Shown here: positions 45,475-54,255 of the stretch, in pieces
Position numbering within the stretch: the stretch's first letter is position 1
Layout of the letters: every line of letters begins with the position of its first letter
Assembly: GCF_001654455.1 (NCBI RefSeq)
Contig: NZ_CP015772.1
Span: forward strand, 310,001-374,000
Origin: Niabella ginsenosidivorans
Lineage (GTDB): Bacteria > Bacteroidota > Bacteroidia > Chitinophagales > Chitinophagaceae
DNA length: 64,000 nucleotides
Direction: 5' to 3'
Notes under the pieces: model-generated
Database searches by the model: none
The model's input: the letters and a program-made list of their open reading frames with translations, nothing else
What the model was told of the DNA's origin: nothing
Program-made: the position numbers and the translations under genes

Positions 45475-48400
45475 ATGCAATCACATTTTTGTAAACTTAA
45501 ATTATTACAGCGAACGAATCTTGCTATGAAACTGACAGCATGCATGCTTACAGTTCTTTTTTTTCAGGCCTCAGCAACCGGCAGGGCCCAAAATATTACC
45601 ATTACCGGAACTGACCTGCCGGTGAAAAAGGTATTCTCATTAATTAAAGACCAGACAGGGTACGTATTTTTTTATGATGCGGGGTTATTAAAAAGATCGC
45701 ATACGGTAACGCTTAGACTGGCCAATGCGCCTATCAATGTTGTAATGGAGGATGTATGCAAAACCCAGCCCTTTACATGGGTGCTTGAGAACAAAACGAT
45801 CACCCTGGTAGAACGGCCGTTGGCTGCACCTGCACGCGGTAAGGAACCGCTAAAACCATTGCCTGCTACAGCCTGGCCGGTAAAAGGAACGGTAAAAGAT
45901 GCGGAAGGAAATCCGCTTCACGGCGTTTCGGTTACCGTAAAAGGCAGCAACAGGGGCGTTTCAACCAACAGCGCAGGTGAGTTTTCGTTGGAGGTGATTT
46001 CGGAAAACAGCGAGCTGGTCTTCTCTATGGTGGGCTATACATCTCAAACAGTAGCGGTAAAAGGACGCAGTATTATTAATATTACCCTTACGCTTAACGA
46101 GAATAAGGCAGACGAAGTGGTGGTGGTAGCGTATGGTACAGCAAAAAAAGGCGCATATACCGGGGCCGCCGCCCAGATTAATGCAGATAAATTTGATGAG
46201 CGCCCGCTTACCAATGTTACCAGCGCCCTTTTGGGCGAAGTGTCTGGTGTGCAGGTGGGTACCGCAAACGGACAACCGGGCTCTGAGCCTAATATTTATA
46301 TCAGGGGCATTGGTACCATTTCATCAAGTGTTAGTTCCGCTCCGCTTATCGTTTTGAACGGCATGCCTTATGATAATCCCATTAATACCATCAACCCAAA
46401 CGATATTGAAAGTTTAACTGTGCTGAAAGATGCCTCTTCAGCTGCATTATATGGCGCACGGGCTGCCAATGGTGTTATCCTTATCCAAACGAAAGGAGGG
46501 AAGATGAACCGCCAGGTGGTTAATTTTAAACTGAACCAGGGATTTACAGCACCCCAGACAAATGATTATAAAAAAATGGATGTGGCCGATTATCTTTTAG
46601 TAAACTGGGAAAGCACCCGCAATTTGCTGATCAAAAACGGGATGCAACCCGATGAGGCCGCTCAGTCAGCAGCAAAGAATCTTATTACCAATAATCTGAA
46701 GTATAATCCGTTCAATGTTCCGGATGACCAGGTTGTGGACGCCAACGGGAAATTAAACCCAAACGCGCAATTTATGTGGGGCGATGATATGGATTGGATG
46801 GACGCTATTCAGCAAACAGGAATGCGCACCGATGCAGCTGTAAGTGTTGGCGGTGGCAACAATAAATCGGATTATTACCTTTCTGCCGGTTATTTGTCTG
46901 AAAAAGGGTATGTTATTGGTTCCGAATTTGACCGGTATACAATAAACGGGAATATCAATTCCCGGATCACTTCCTTTTTAAAGATCGGAGGAACTGTTAA
47001 TGGTACTTTAAGCAAAATGAAAGGGCAGCAGAATGAAAGTTCAGGCAATAACAGCAACCCCTTTCGTTTTGTACGGTATATAGGGCCGATCTATCCCATT
47101 CATGTTCATGATCCTGTTACAAAAGATTATGTGCTGAACTCCAATGGAGAGCGTGTTTATGATTTTGGAACGGGCTACCCCATTTCAAGTACGTTAAATG
47201 CACCTTCCCGCGATTATGTGGGTGGTTCTAACCCTGCGCTTGAATTACAGAATATTTACGATGGATATAAACGGAATTTGCTGAACGCCAAAGTATATTC
47301 GGAATTTCAGGTTATGGAAGGGCTTAAGTTTACAATGAACGGGGCAGTAAGCGCTGATGCCCGTTTAAATTCCTCGGCTTCGGTAGTATATCCTGAAAAG
47401 CAAAACAGCGGCAGCGTTACCAAGTCCAATTCCTTTACCACTACCTGGACCTTTAATCAACTGCTTTCCTATACTAAAAAAATGGGGAAGCATCATATTG
47501 ATGTATTGGTGGGGCATGAAAGCTATGATTACGAATATAATTATTTACTGGCTCAAATGTCTGACCAGAAGTTCATCGATGATAATTACGAGCTTCCCAA
47601 TTATTCAGTACCGGGAGATGAAGATTCCAGGACCGATAAATATCGTACAGAAGGATACCTTTCCAGGGTGAACTATGATTTTAACAACCGGTATTTTCTT
47701 TCAGCGTCCATTCGCCGTGACGGCACATCCCGGTTTTATAAAGATTACCGGTGGGGCACATTTTATTCAATAGGTGCGGGGTGGCGCCTGGACCAGGAGC
47801 CTTTTATAAAGGATTTAGCGTTTATTGACCTGTTGAAACTGCGGGCCTCATACGGCGGAGTGGGCAATGATGATATTGGTACTTATTATGCCTGGCAGGC
47901 TTCTTATGAGCCGGCTACCAATGGCCTGGAGCCGGGGTATATCCGGGAACGGGTATTGAACAGCCAGTCTTTGCAATGGGAAGTGTCACACAGCAGCGAT
48001 TTTGCGCTTGAGTTTGGAATGTTTAGAAACCGTTTATCCGGTTCTGTTGAATTTTTTAACCGCCAGTCGAGCAATCTTTTATTCAGAGTTCCGCAAGCCC
48101 CGGATGCAGGGCTTACCTACGCCTACCAAAATGCCGGCAGCATGTATAACCGCGGGGTGGAGCTTACCATTAACGGACAGCCTGTAAAGATCAAGGATTT
48201 TACATGGAGCCTGGGCTTTAATACGACTTATCTGAAAAATAAAATAACAGAATTGCCCATTGACCCCTATAATGAAAATGTATTCAGGATAGAAAAGGGG
48301 CATTCCCGTTATGAATTTTATCTGAGGCAATGGGCAGGAGTTGACCCTGCTACCGGCAGCAGCATTTATGTTCCCGAAGCGGAAGTGCTCAATGCCTACT

Positions 48401-49017
48401 TGAATGAACCGGATCCTGCTAAGCGGTCTGCATCTATTGTAAACGTAAACGGAAAATATTATACAACAAAGGTAGCCGAAGCGCTTTACGACTGGTCCGG
48501 GGTTTCTATGCCTGCTTTTTCGGGCGGTATCAATACCGGTTTTTCATGGAAGGGCTTAACGCTGACCCTTTTGTTTAACTATCAGTTAGGGGGCAAGATG
48601 TATGATATAGGCTACAGTAATTTAATGACCGGCCCGTCTGGCTCAGCGCTCATTGGCTCTACAAGGCATGTAGATATTTTAAACCGCTGGCAAAAACCGG
48701 GAGACATTACGAATGTGCCCCGCCTGGAAGACTTTTCAGACCCTGATCTGAATGCGGCTACTTCTACCCGGTGGTTAATAAGTTCTGATATGTTAGAGCT
48801 GGCCAATATTACACTGGGCTATGATATACCAAAAAGGATCCTTGATAGATACAAAGCGCAGGGCCTTAAAATCTATGCCTCTGCCGACAATGCGTTCCTG
48901 GCTACAAAACGCCAGGGGGTATATCCCCGCCGGAATATTTTTTCAGGCTATAGCAGCAATGTTGATGTATACCTGCCGTCAAGGGTATTTACATTAGGAT
49001 TAAATCTAACTTTTTAA
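45475..49017 (+). CDS. SusC-family TonB receptor with STN signalling domain
   Basis: At 1180 residues this receptor has a signal peptide ending SATGRAQ, an STN (secretin/TonB N-terminal) domain near 40-115 (PVKKVFSLIKDQTGYVFFYD), a CarboxypepD_reg domain (about 140-210), the SusC box EVVVVAYGTAKKG near 220, plug, and a barrel ending in LGLNLTF. The STN domain marks it as the surface sensor of the upstream FecR/sigma pair. It pairs with the SusD protein that starts 12 bases later. Confidence 0.92.
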   Translation: MQSHFCKLKLLQRTNLAMKLTACMLTVLFFQASATGRAQNITITGTDLPVKKVFSLIKDQTGYVFFYDAGLLKRSHTVTLRLANAPINVVMEDVCKTQPFTWVLENKTITLVERPLAAPARGKEPLKPLPATAWPVKGTVKDAEGNPLHGVSVTVKGSNRGVSTNSAGEFSLEVISENSELVFSMVGYTSQTVAVKGRSIINITLTLNENKADEVVVVAYGTAKKGAYTGAAAQINADKFDERPLTNVTSALLGEVSGVQVGTANGQPGSEPNIYIRGIGTISSSVSSAPLIVLNGMPYDNPINTINPNDIESLTVLKDASSAALYGARAANGVILIQTKGGKMNRQVVNFKLNQGFTAPQTNDYKKMDVADYLLVNWESTRNLLIKNGMQPDEAAQSAAKNLITNNLKYNPFNVPDDQVVDANGKLNPNAQFMWGDDMDWMDAIQQTGMRTDAAVSVGGGNNKSDYYLSAGYLSEKGYVIGSEFDRYTINGNINSRITSFLKIGGTVNGTLSKMKGQQNESSGNNSNPFRFVRYIGPIYPIHVHDPVTKDYVLNSNGERVYDFGTGYPISSTLNAPSRDYVGGSNPALELQNIYDGYKRNLLNAKVYSEFQVMEGLKFTMNGAVSADARLNSSASVVYPEKQNSGSVTKSNSFTTTWTFNQLLSYTKKMGKHHIDVLVGHESYDYEYNYLLAQMSDQKFIDDNYELPNYSVPGDEDSRTDKYRTEGYLSRVNYDFNNRYFLSASIRRDGTSRFYKDYRWGTFYSIGAGWRLDQEPFIKDLAFIDLLKLRASYGGVGNDDIGTYYAWQASYEPATNGLEPGYIRERVLNSQSLQWEVSHSSDFALEFGMFRNRLSGSVEFFNRQSSNLLFRVPQAPDAGLTYAYQNAGSMYNRGVELTINGQPVKIKDFTWSLGFNTTYLKNKITELPIDPYNENVFRIEKGHSRYEFYLRQWAGVDPATGSSIYVPEAEVLNAYLNEPDPAKRSASIVNVNGKYYTTKVAEALYDWSGVSMPAFSGGINTGFSWKGLTLTLLFNYQLGGKMYDIGYSNLMTGPSGSALIGSTRHVDILNRWQKPGDITNVPRLEDFSDPDLNAATSTRWLISSDMLELANITLGYDIPKRILDRYKAQGLKIYASADNAFLATKRQGVYPRRNIFSGYSSNVDVYLPSRVFTLGLNLTF

Positions 49018-49029
49018 ATTATTTGGAAA

Positions 49030-50643
49030 ATGAATAACGGATACAGGTTCTTACTTATAATAGCTTTGGCAGGCATTGTTTCAGGAGGTTGCAAAAAGAA
49101 TTTCCTCGAAACAAAATCAACAGAGAAAGTAGATGAAGAGGTGATCTTTAGGGATACAAAAACAGCCCTGGCAGCTGTAAATGGTTTGCATAAGCTTATG
49201 TGGACGGCTGATCTGTCCACCACCGCTTTTTATGGCGGGTATGATATGCTGATGATCTGGTACGAGGTAATGGGGGAAGATTTAGTATATACGTACTCGA
49301 ATGCACAGTTTCAAACGCAGGCACAGTGGGCAACACATCGTAAACCTACCGTTGGTAGTGTGGAACATTTCTACCGTTTATTGCAATACTTTGTGACCAA
49401 TGCCAATATGATCATTAACCGTGTAGATGATCTTGAAGGTCCGCAAAGCGAGAAAGACAATATCAAGGGACAGGCGCTGTTTTACAGGGCCTTTGGCTAT
49501 TTTACAATGGTACAGATGTATGGAGAGCGGTACCGCCCCGGAGGTAATAACACACAGTTGGGCATCGTATTACGCAACGATAATTCTACGGAGCCCAGGG
49601 CAAGGGCAACGGTTGAAGAAGTGTACCAGCAAATTAACAATGATTTGGACGCGGCCATTCAGGCGCTGGAGGCCACTTCTGTTGAACGGCCTAATAAATC
49701 GCACATCAATGTACACGTAGCGCGTGGCCTGAAGGCACGTGTATTGCTGACACAGGGAAAGTGGCTGGAGGCTGCACAAATGGCTAAACTTGTCGTAGAA
49801 CAATCCGGTGCACAGTTACAGGCCGATACCTATACTACTGTTAATAACCGGTTTAGTGATCAGGCCAATACCGAATGGCTGTGGGGCTCCAAGCCCTTAC
49901 TGGCGCAGGGAAAGCAGTTGACCCATTTTCATGGGTACATGTCCAATGAAAACGTGAGTTACAATCAGAATACGCCACGTGCCATTTATAATTTACTGTA
50001 TAACCGTATTTCCGGTACGGATGTACGGAAATCAATATGGTTTCCTATGGCCGTTGTTCCTTCTGTAACACCGCGCCCGCTGGTGCCGCCTTCCACCAAT
50101 TCAAAATATGCCAATTATATGGCGAATAAGTTTATTGTTACGGATCCGCAAACAATAGGGGAAAGGGACATTCCTTTTATGCGGCTTCCTGAAATGATGC
50201 TGGTTGAGGCCGAAGGGTATGCCCGTGCGGGTGGTCATGATGCAGAAGCGGCTGATGCTTTATACCCCCTGGCACACCAGCGCGATCCCGATTACCAGCG
50301 GTCTGTGAATTCCGGCGAAAACCTGATTGATGAAATCATGTTCCAGCGCAGGGTTGAATTGTGGGGAGAAGGGTTCCGGTTTTTAGATTTAAAAAGGCTG
50401 AATATGCCGCTGGACAGGGGGGCTGCTCCCCGCCCCGGTTATAACCAGGGCAATTGGTCAAACAGTATGACATCCATGCCGGTGAATGTTGATCCCCTGG
50501 CTTCCAATTTTAATATGTATGGTAATGGTACCGTAATAGGTGAGGCCAACCGTTACCGTGCAGCCGATAGTAATGACTGGCAATGGGTTTTGCCCGAAAG
50601 TGAAATACAGCTGAACCCGCTTTGTGTGCAAAACCCTTTGTAA
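49030..50643 (+). CDS. SusD/RagB-family outer-membrane lipoprotein
   Basis: The 537-residue lipoprotein has a lipobox AGIVSGGC with Cys at 21, then KKNFLETKSTEKVDEEVIFRD. SusD features include QALFYRAFGYFTMVQMYGE near 155-173 and MFQRRVELWGEGFRFLDLKR near 435-455. It is the surface ligand-binding partner of the STN-SusC. A peptidase gene follows, so the ligand is more likely a peptide than a glycan, by inference. Confidence 0.9.
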   Translation: MNNGYRFLLIIALAGIVSGGCKKNFLETKSTEKVDEEVIFRDTKTALAAVNGLHKLMWTADLSTTAFYGGYDMLMIWYEVMGEDLVYTYSNAQFQTQAQWATHRKPTVGSVEHFYRLLQYFVTNANMIINRVDDLEGPQSEKDNIKGQALFYRAFGYFTMVQMYGERYRPGGNNTQLGIVLRNDNSTEPRARATVEEVYQQINNDLDAAIQALEATSVERPNKSHINVHVARGLKARVLLTQGKWLEAAQMAKLVVEQSGAQLQADTYTTVNNRFSDQANTEWLWGSKPLLAQGKQLTHFHGYMSNENVSYNQNTPRAIYNLLYNRISGTDVRKSIWFPMAVVPSVTPRPLVPPSTNSKYANYMANKFIVTDPQTIGERDIPFMRLPEMMLVEAEGYARAGGHDAEAADALYPLAHQRDPDYQRSVNSGENLIDEIMFQRRVELWGEGFRFLDLKRLNMPLDRGAAPRPGYNQGNWSNSMTSMPVNVDPLASNFNMYGNGTVIGEANRYRAADSNDWQWVLPESEIQLNPLCVQNPL

Positions 50644-50712
50644 AGGCACGCAGGAGTCAGAACGGACTGTTATTTGAATAAAGGCTTTTTTTTTGGATTA
50701 TTTAAATCGTTT

Positions 50713-53439
50713 ATGGTGAAAAGAAAAATTATCGGATCTTTTCTTTTGCTGACTGTTTTTGTGCTGAATACCGTTGCGCAAAAGATCACGTCGCCCAAAG
50801 AGTTTTTTGGTTTTAATATAGGGGATAATTACCGTTTGGCTAATTATAGCCAAACGGAAAAATACTTTCAGCTGGTTACCAAACAGTCAGAGAGGGCGTT
50901 GATTACAGAGATTGGTAAAACAGAAGAGGGGAGAACGCAATATATGATGATTGTTTCTTCACCGGAGAATTTGAAACATCTGGAAGCATACCGGCAGATT
51001 TCACAAAAGCTGGCAAGGGCAGAGATAAGTGCTTCGGAAGCGGCAGCGCTGGCGCAAAAGGGGAAGGCGGTAGTGTGGATAGATGGCGGGCTGCATGCTA
51101 CGGAAACAGTGGGTTCGCAGCAATTGATCCAGCTGTATTATGAGCTGCTGACGCGCAATGACGCGGAGATGAAGCATATTCTGGATCATGTGATCATCCT
51201 TTTGTCGGAGGTAAACCCCGACGGGCAGGAGCTGGTAGCCAACTGGTATATGCAGGAAAAGGATTCCTCCAAAAGAAATATGCTGATTCCGCGGGTGTAT
51301 AATAAATACATTGGTCATGATAATAACCGCGATTTCTATATGATGAACATGAAGGAAACGCAAAATATTACACGTCAGCATTACCTGGAATGGATGCCGC
51401 AGATCATTTATAACCATCATCAATCCGGTCCTGCAGGATCTGTGATTGCAGGCCCGCCGTATCGTGCGCCGTTCAATTATGATTATGACCCGTTGCTGAT
51501 GACCCAGATAGACGGGGTGGCGGCCTCAATGATCAACCGGTTAAACGTGGAAAACAAACCCGGGTATACCCGGCTGGAAGGCTCTTCATTCAACGGATGG
51601 TGGGATGGAGGTTTGCGCACTGCGCCTTATTACCATAACATGATCGGCCTGTTAACTGAAATTATTGGTAATCCTACGCCTTCTGCTATTCCCCTGGTGC
51701 CGAAACGCCTTTTGCCGGACAATGCTACTCCCTTTCCTGTAATGCCCCAGGCCTGGACCTTTCAAAAGTCGATTGATTATTCCATGTCGTTAAATTACGG
51801 GGTATTGGATTATGCCGCGCGGATGAAGGATAAACTGCTGTATAACATTTACCAGATGGGCCGGAACTCCATAAAAAAAGGATCTGAAGATACCTGGACG
51901 GTACAGTCGTATAAAATTGATACGTTGCTGGCAGCCTATGAACGGGATAGGAAATCAGGAAGAGCTAAAGACAATGTATCGGGCTGGGGTGAGCGGAGTT
52001 TGCCGGTCAGCTACTTTGATCAGTATATAAAAGCAAAGGAATTGAGAGACCCGCGGGGGTATATTATTCCTGCAGACCAGCCAGATTTTCCTACAGCCGT
52101 CCGGTTCATAAATGCCTTGTTGCAATCAGGGCTTAAGGTATTTCGCTCAACCGGTGCATTCAGCGTAGCAGGAAAATCCTACCCTGAAGGATCTTATATT
52201 GTTAAAACGAACCAGGCATTCCGGCCGCATGTGCTGGACATGTTTGAGCCGCAGAATTACCCCAATGATTTTCAATACCCCGGCGGTCCTCCCATCCGGC
52301 CTTATGATGTAACGGGGTGGACGTTGGCTTTTCAAATGGGCATACAGTTTGACCGTATTATGGAAGATTTTTCAGGTCCGTTTGAACAGGTACCTTATGG
52401 CAACCTGCAAACACCTCCGGCCTTGGCAATTCCTGCCGCTAGAGACGGCTTCCTGCTGAGCGCAGCTGTAAATAATTCGTTCATCCTGGTCAATGATCTT
52501 TTAAAAGCAGGAGTTGATGTATTTCGTGTAAAAGATGCCATACAGGGATTACCCGCCGGGTCCTTTTATATTCCGGCGAAAGGGTTTGCTGTATTGAAGA
52601 CCGGTAATACTGCTTTAGGTGTTCCCATAATGGCAGCTTCCGCTGTTCCCGGCAATAAGGAAAAAATAAACAAAGCCCGTATAGCCTTATTTGATTATTA
52701 TGGCGGCTCTATACCTTCTGGCTGGACGCGCTGGCTGCTGGAGCAATTTCACTATTCCTTTACGGTGATCTACCCGCAGGATATTGATGCAGGAAACCTG
52801 AAAGACAAATACGATGTCATACTCTTTATGAATGACGGGCTGCCTGCTGCGGATACAACGGCTGCAACCCGGCGCAGAACGGGCCCAAAGCCGGATCGGG
52901 TGCCGCAGGAATACCAGAAAATGCTGGGTAGTTTTACGCTGGAGAAATCGCTTCCGCAGGTAAAGGCGTTTTTAGAAGGTGGGGGTAAGGTTATTACAAC
53001 CGGTAATAATACAGCCCTTGCCTATCATTTAAAGCTGCCTGTAACCAATGCCCTGGTAAAAACCAATAAGGAAGGAAAAACAGTGCCCTTGAAAGGTGAT
53101 GAATACTATATACCTACCAGTATACTGGAAGTCAATATCAATACAGGATCCCCGGCAAATTACGGGTTGCCGTCCACAACTGATATTGTATTTAACAACA
53201 GCCCCGTTTTTAAATTACCGGCTCCTTCTGACCGTATTGAGGTCTTGGCTTCTTTTGATAGTAACAGGGACGCGCTGAGAAGCGGCTGGGCCTGGGGGCA
53301 GTCTTATTTAAAAGGAGGCATTGCTGCGTTTAAAGCAACAGTGAATAAAGGTGTATTTTATGCTTTTGGGCCTGAAATTACTTTTAGGGGACAGGCGCAC
53401 GGCACTTTCAAAATGTTATTTAACGAGCTGTATCAATAA
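50713..53439 (+). CDS. M14-family zinc carboxypeptidase, exported
   Basis: The ATG at 50713 gives 908 residues with a signal peptide (KIIGSFLLLTVFVLNTVAQ). The M14 metal site is seen in WIDGGLHATETVGSQQ (HxxE) near 120 and a later His in the YNHHQSGPAGS region near 235; NPDGQE near 170 is a family-typical turn. The large C-terminal part (about 600-900) resembles the ThuA/GATase1-like extension seen in Bacteroidota M14 proteins. It cleaves C-terminal residues in the periplasm. The open TTG at 50674 is less likely as start. Confidence 0.83.
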   Translation: MVKRKIIGSFLLLTVFVLNTVAQKITSPKEFFGFNIGDNYRLANYSQTEKYFQLVTKQSERALITEIGKTEEGRTQYMMIVSSPENLKHLEAYRQISQKLARAEISASEAAALAQKGKAVVWIDGGLHATETVGSQQLIQLYYELLTRNDAEMKHILDHVIILLSEVNPDGQELVANWYMQEKDSSKRNMLIPRVYNKYIGHDNNRDFYMMNMKETQNITRQHYLEWMPQIIYNHHQSGPAGSVIAGPPYRAPFNYDYDPLLMTQIDGVAASMINRLNVENKPGYTRLEGSSFNGWWDGGLRTAPYYHNMIGLLTEIIGNPTPSAIPLVPKRLLPDNATPFPVMPQAWTFQKSIDYSMSLNYGVLDYAARMKDKLLYNIYQMGRNSIKKGSEDTWTVQSYKIDTLLAAYERDRKSGRAKDNVSGWGERSLPVSYFDQYIKAKELRDPRGYIIPADQPDFPTAVRFINALLQSGLKVFRSTGAFSVAGKSYPEGSYIVKTNQAFRPHVLDMFEPQNYPNDFQYPGGPPIRPYDVTGWTLAFQMGIQFDRIMEDFSGPFEQVPYGNLQTPPALAIPAARDGFLLSAAVNNSFILVNDLLKAGVDVFRVKDAIQGLPAGSFYIPAKGFAVLKTGNTALGVPIMAASAVPGNKEKINKARIALFDYYGGSIPSGWTRWLLEQFHYSFTVIYPQDIDAGNLKDKYDVILFMNDGLPAADTTAATRRRTGPKPDRVPQEYQKMLGSFTLEKSLPQVKAFLEGGGKVITTGNNTALAYHLKLPVTNALVKTNKEGKTVPLKGDEYYIPTSILEVNINTGSPANYGLPSTTDIVFNNSPVFKLPAPSDRIEVLASFDSNRDALRSGWAWGQSYLKGGIAAFKATVNKGVFYAFGPEITFRGQAHGTFKMLFNELYQ

Positions 53440-53783
53440 CCATTACCGAAGCTACCCTCCAGGCGGGTGCTCCTGGCCGTGCCCGATATGCTGCGTATCT
53501 GGGATTCCTGCTCTGCCTGCTGACCTTGTCTGCCTTTGGCAACAAAGCTGGTTGCTATATGCCCTTTGTTACAATATTTCCTGTTTTCATTAGTGACGTA
53601 AATAGCCTTTGCAGTTACTGTAATTATGTTTTCTTATTCTTTAAGAAGAAAGATGGGAGTTGTTGCAGTTAGCTTAAAAAAACAACGCGATGAAGAAACC
53701 ACCGGATAAGGTACCTGATCAGTTTAACAATTAAAGCTTTGATACGGCTATATATAAGGTGTATGTCAAAGGGAGCATTTTAG
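53440..53783. other. Intergenic gap before tRNA-Arg
   Basis: No credible gene is seen. A 13-codon frame near 53690 (MKKPPDKVPDQFNN) could be a relic of a longer protein. Confidence 0.35.
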
Positions 53784-53857
53784 TGACCCGGATTGGATTC
53801 GAACCAATGACCTACTGCTTAGAAGGCAGTTGCTCTATCCAGCTGAGCTACCGGGCC
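53784..53857 (-). tRNA. tRNA-Arg (anticodon UCU)
   Basis: The 74-base cloverleaf on the minus strand has a 7-bp acceptor stem (GGCCCGG with CCGGGTC, one G-U), D stem GCTC/GAGC, anticodon stem ACTGC/GCAGT around loop CTTCTAA (anticodon TCT), T stem ATTGG/CCAAT with loop TTCGAAT, and discriminator A. CCA is not encoded. Confidence 0.95.
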
Positions 53858-53877
53858 AATTATTTTATCATATTGTC

Positions 53878-53960
53878 ATTGATTATTGGCCGAATCAATG
53901 ATCTTCCGGTCTGAAGCGGAAGGCGCTGTCTTCCCGATAGTTATCGGGAGAGCTACCGGG
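53878..53960 (-). pseudogene. Degenerate tRNA-like relic with palindromic insert
   Basis: Read beside the intact tRNA, this stretch keeps a T-arm-like dyad, ATCAATGAT after CCGAA, an anticodon-arm-like dyad (CTTCCG/CGGAAG) and the exact 11-base GAGCTACCGGG at 53950-53960. The D-arm position holds the palindrome TCCCGATAGTTATCGGGA (53932-53949). It looks like a decayed copy interrupted by a small repeat, but similarity is partial. Confidence 0.4.
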
Positions 53961-53984
53961 TTAAACTATTTTCTCTATTTCAAT

Positions 53985-54008
53985 AACCTACTACTTAGAA
54001 GGCAGTTG
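53985..54008 (-). pseudogene. tRNA-Arg anticodon-arm fragment
   Basis: CCTACTACTTAGAAGGCAGT and the next bases match the anticodon arm of the intact tRNA-Arg at all but one or two of 24 positions, with no acceptor or T arm around it. It is a partial duplication. Confidence 0.7.
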
Positions 54009-54079
54009 GTCATGAAGAGCGCAAATATAGACCAAAAATCCCTGTTTTAAAAAAAACATCCCTTTTATTGCCTGAAAAA

Positions 54080-54111
54080 TTTGCTGATTTTGTTTTTGAA
54101 ATTTATATTTG
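54080..54111 (+). promoter_or_regulatory. trp operon promoter
   Basis: TTTG (54080-54083), a 20-base spacer and TATATTTG (54104-54111) match the Bacteroidota promoter exactly. The predicted start of transcription falls within a few bases of the leader ATG at 54118. Confidence 0.75.
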
Positions 54112-54117
54112 CCTTAA

Positions 54118-54174
54118 ATGAATTTTACAAAGAACAATATGTGGTGGCATAACAACACTGTAGGGGTGCTGTAA
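54118..54174 (+). CDS. trpL: trp leader peptide
   Basis: An 18-codon ORF (MNFTKNNMWWHNNTVGVL) with tandem Trp codons at 9 and 10, between a strong promoter and an intrinsic terminator before trpE. This is the layout of classical ribosome-mediated trp attenuation. AGGGGT at 54162-54167 can pair with ACCCC in the left arm of the terminator, offering an antiterminator when the ribosome stalls at the Trp codons. Transcription probably begins only a few bases before the ATG, so translation may be leaderless. Confidence 0.85.
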   Translation: MNFTKNNMWWHNNTVGVL

Positions 54175-54204
54175 TGCTATTGTCCGTATTGTAACAATAT
54201 ATTC

Positions 54205-54230
54205 AAACCCCGGTACATACCGGGGTTTTT
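54205..54230 (+). terminator. trp attenuator terminator
   Basis: AAACCCCGGTA and TACCGGGGTTT form a perfect inverted repeat around CA, followed by a T run. It ends 26 bases before the preferred trpE start. Confidence 0.88.
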
Positions 54231-54255
54231 GCTTGACTGAATGGTAATAAGAATA

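Noticed and set aside
53878-53960. Selenocysteine or suppressor-type tRNA reading of the relic (loop contains TCA)
   Set aside because: The acceptor and D arms do not form and the loop has eight bases; decay of a tRNA-Arg copy explains it better.
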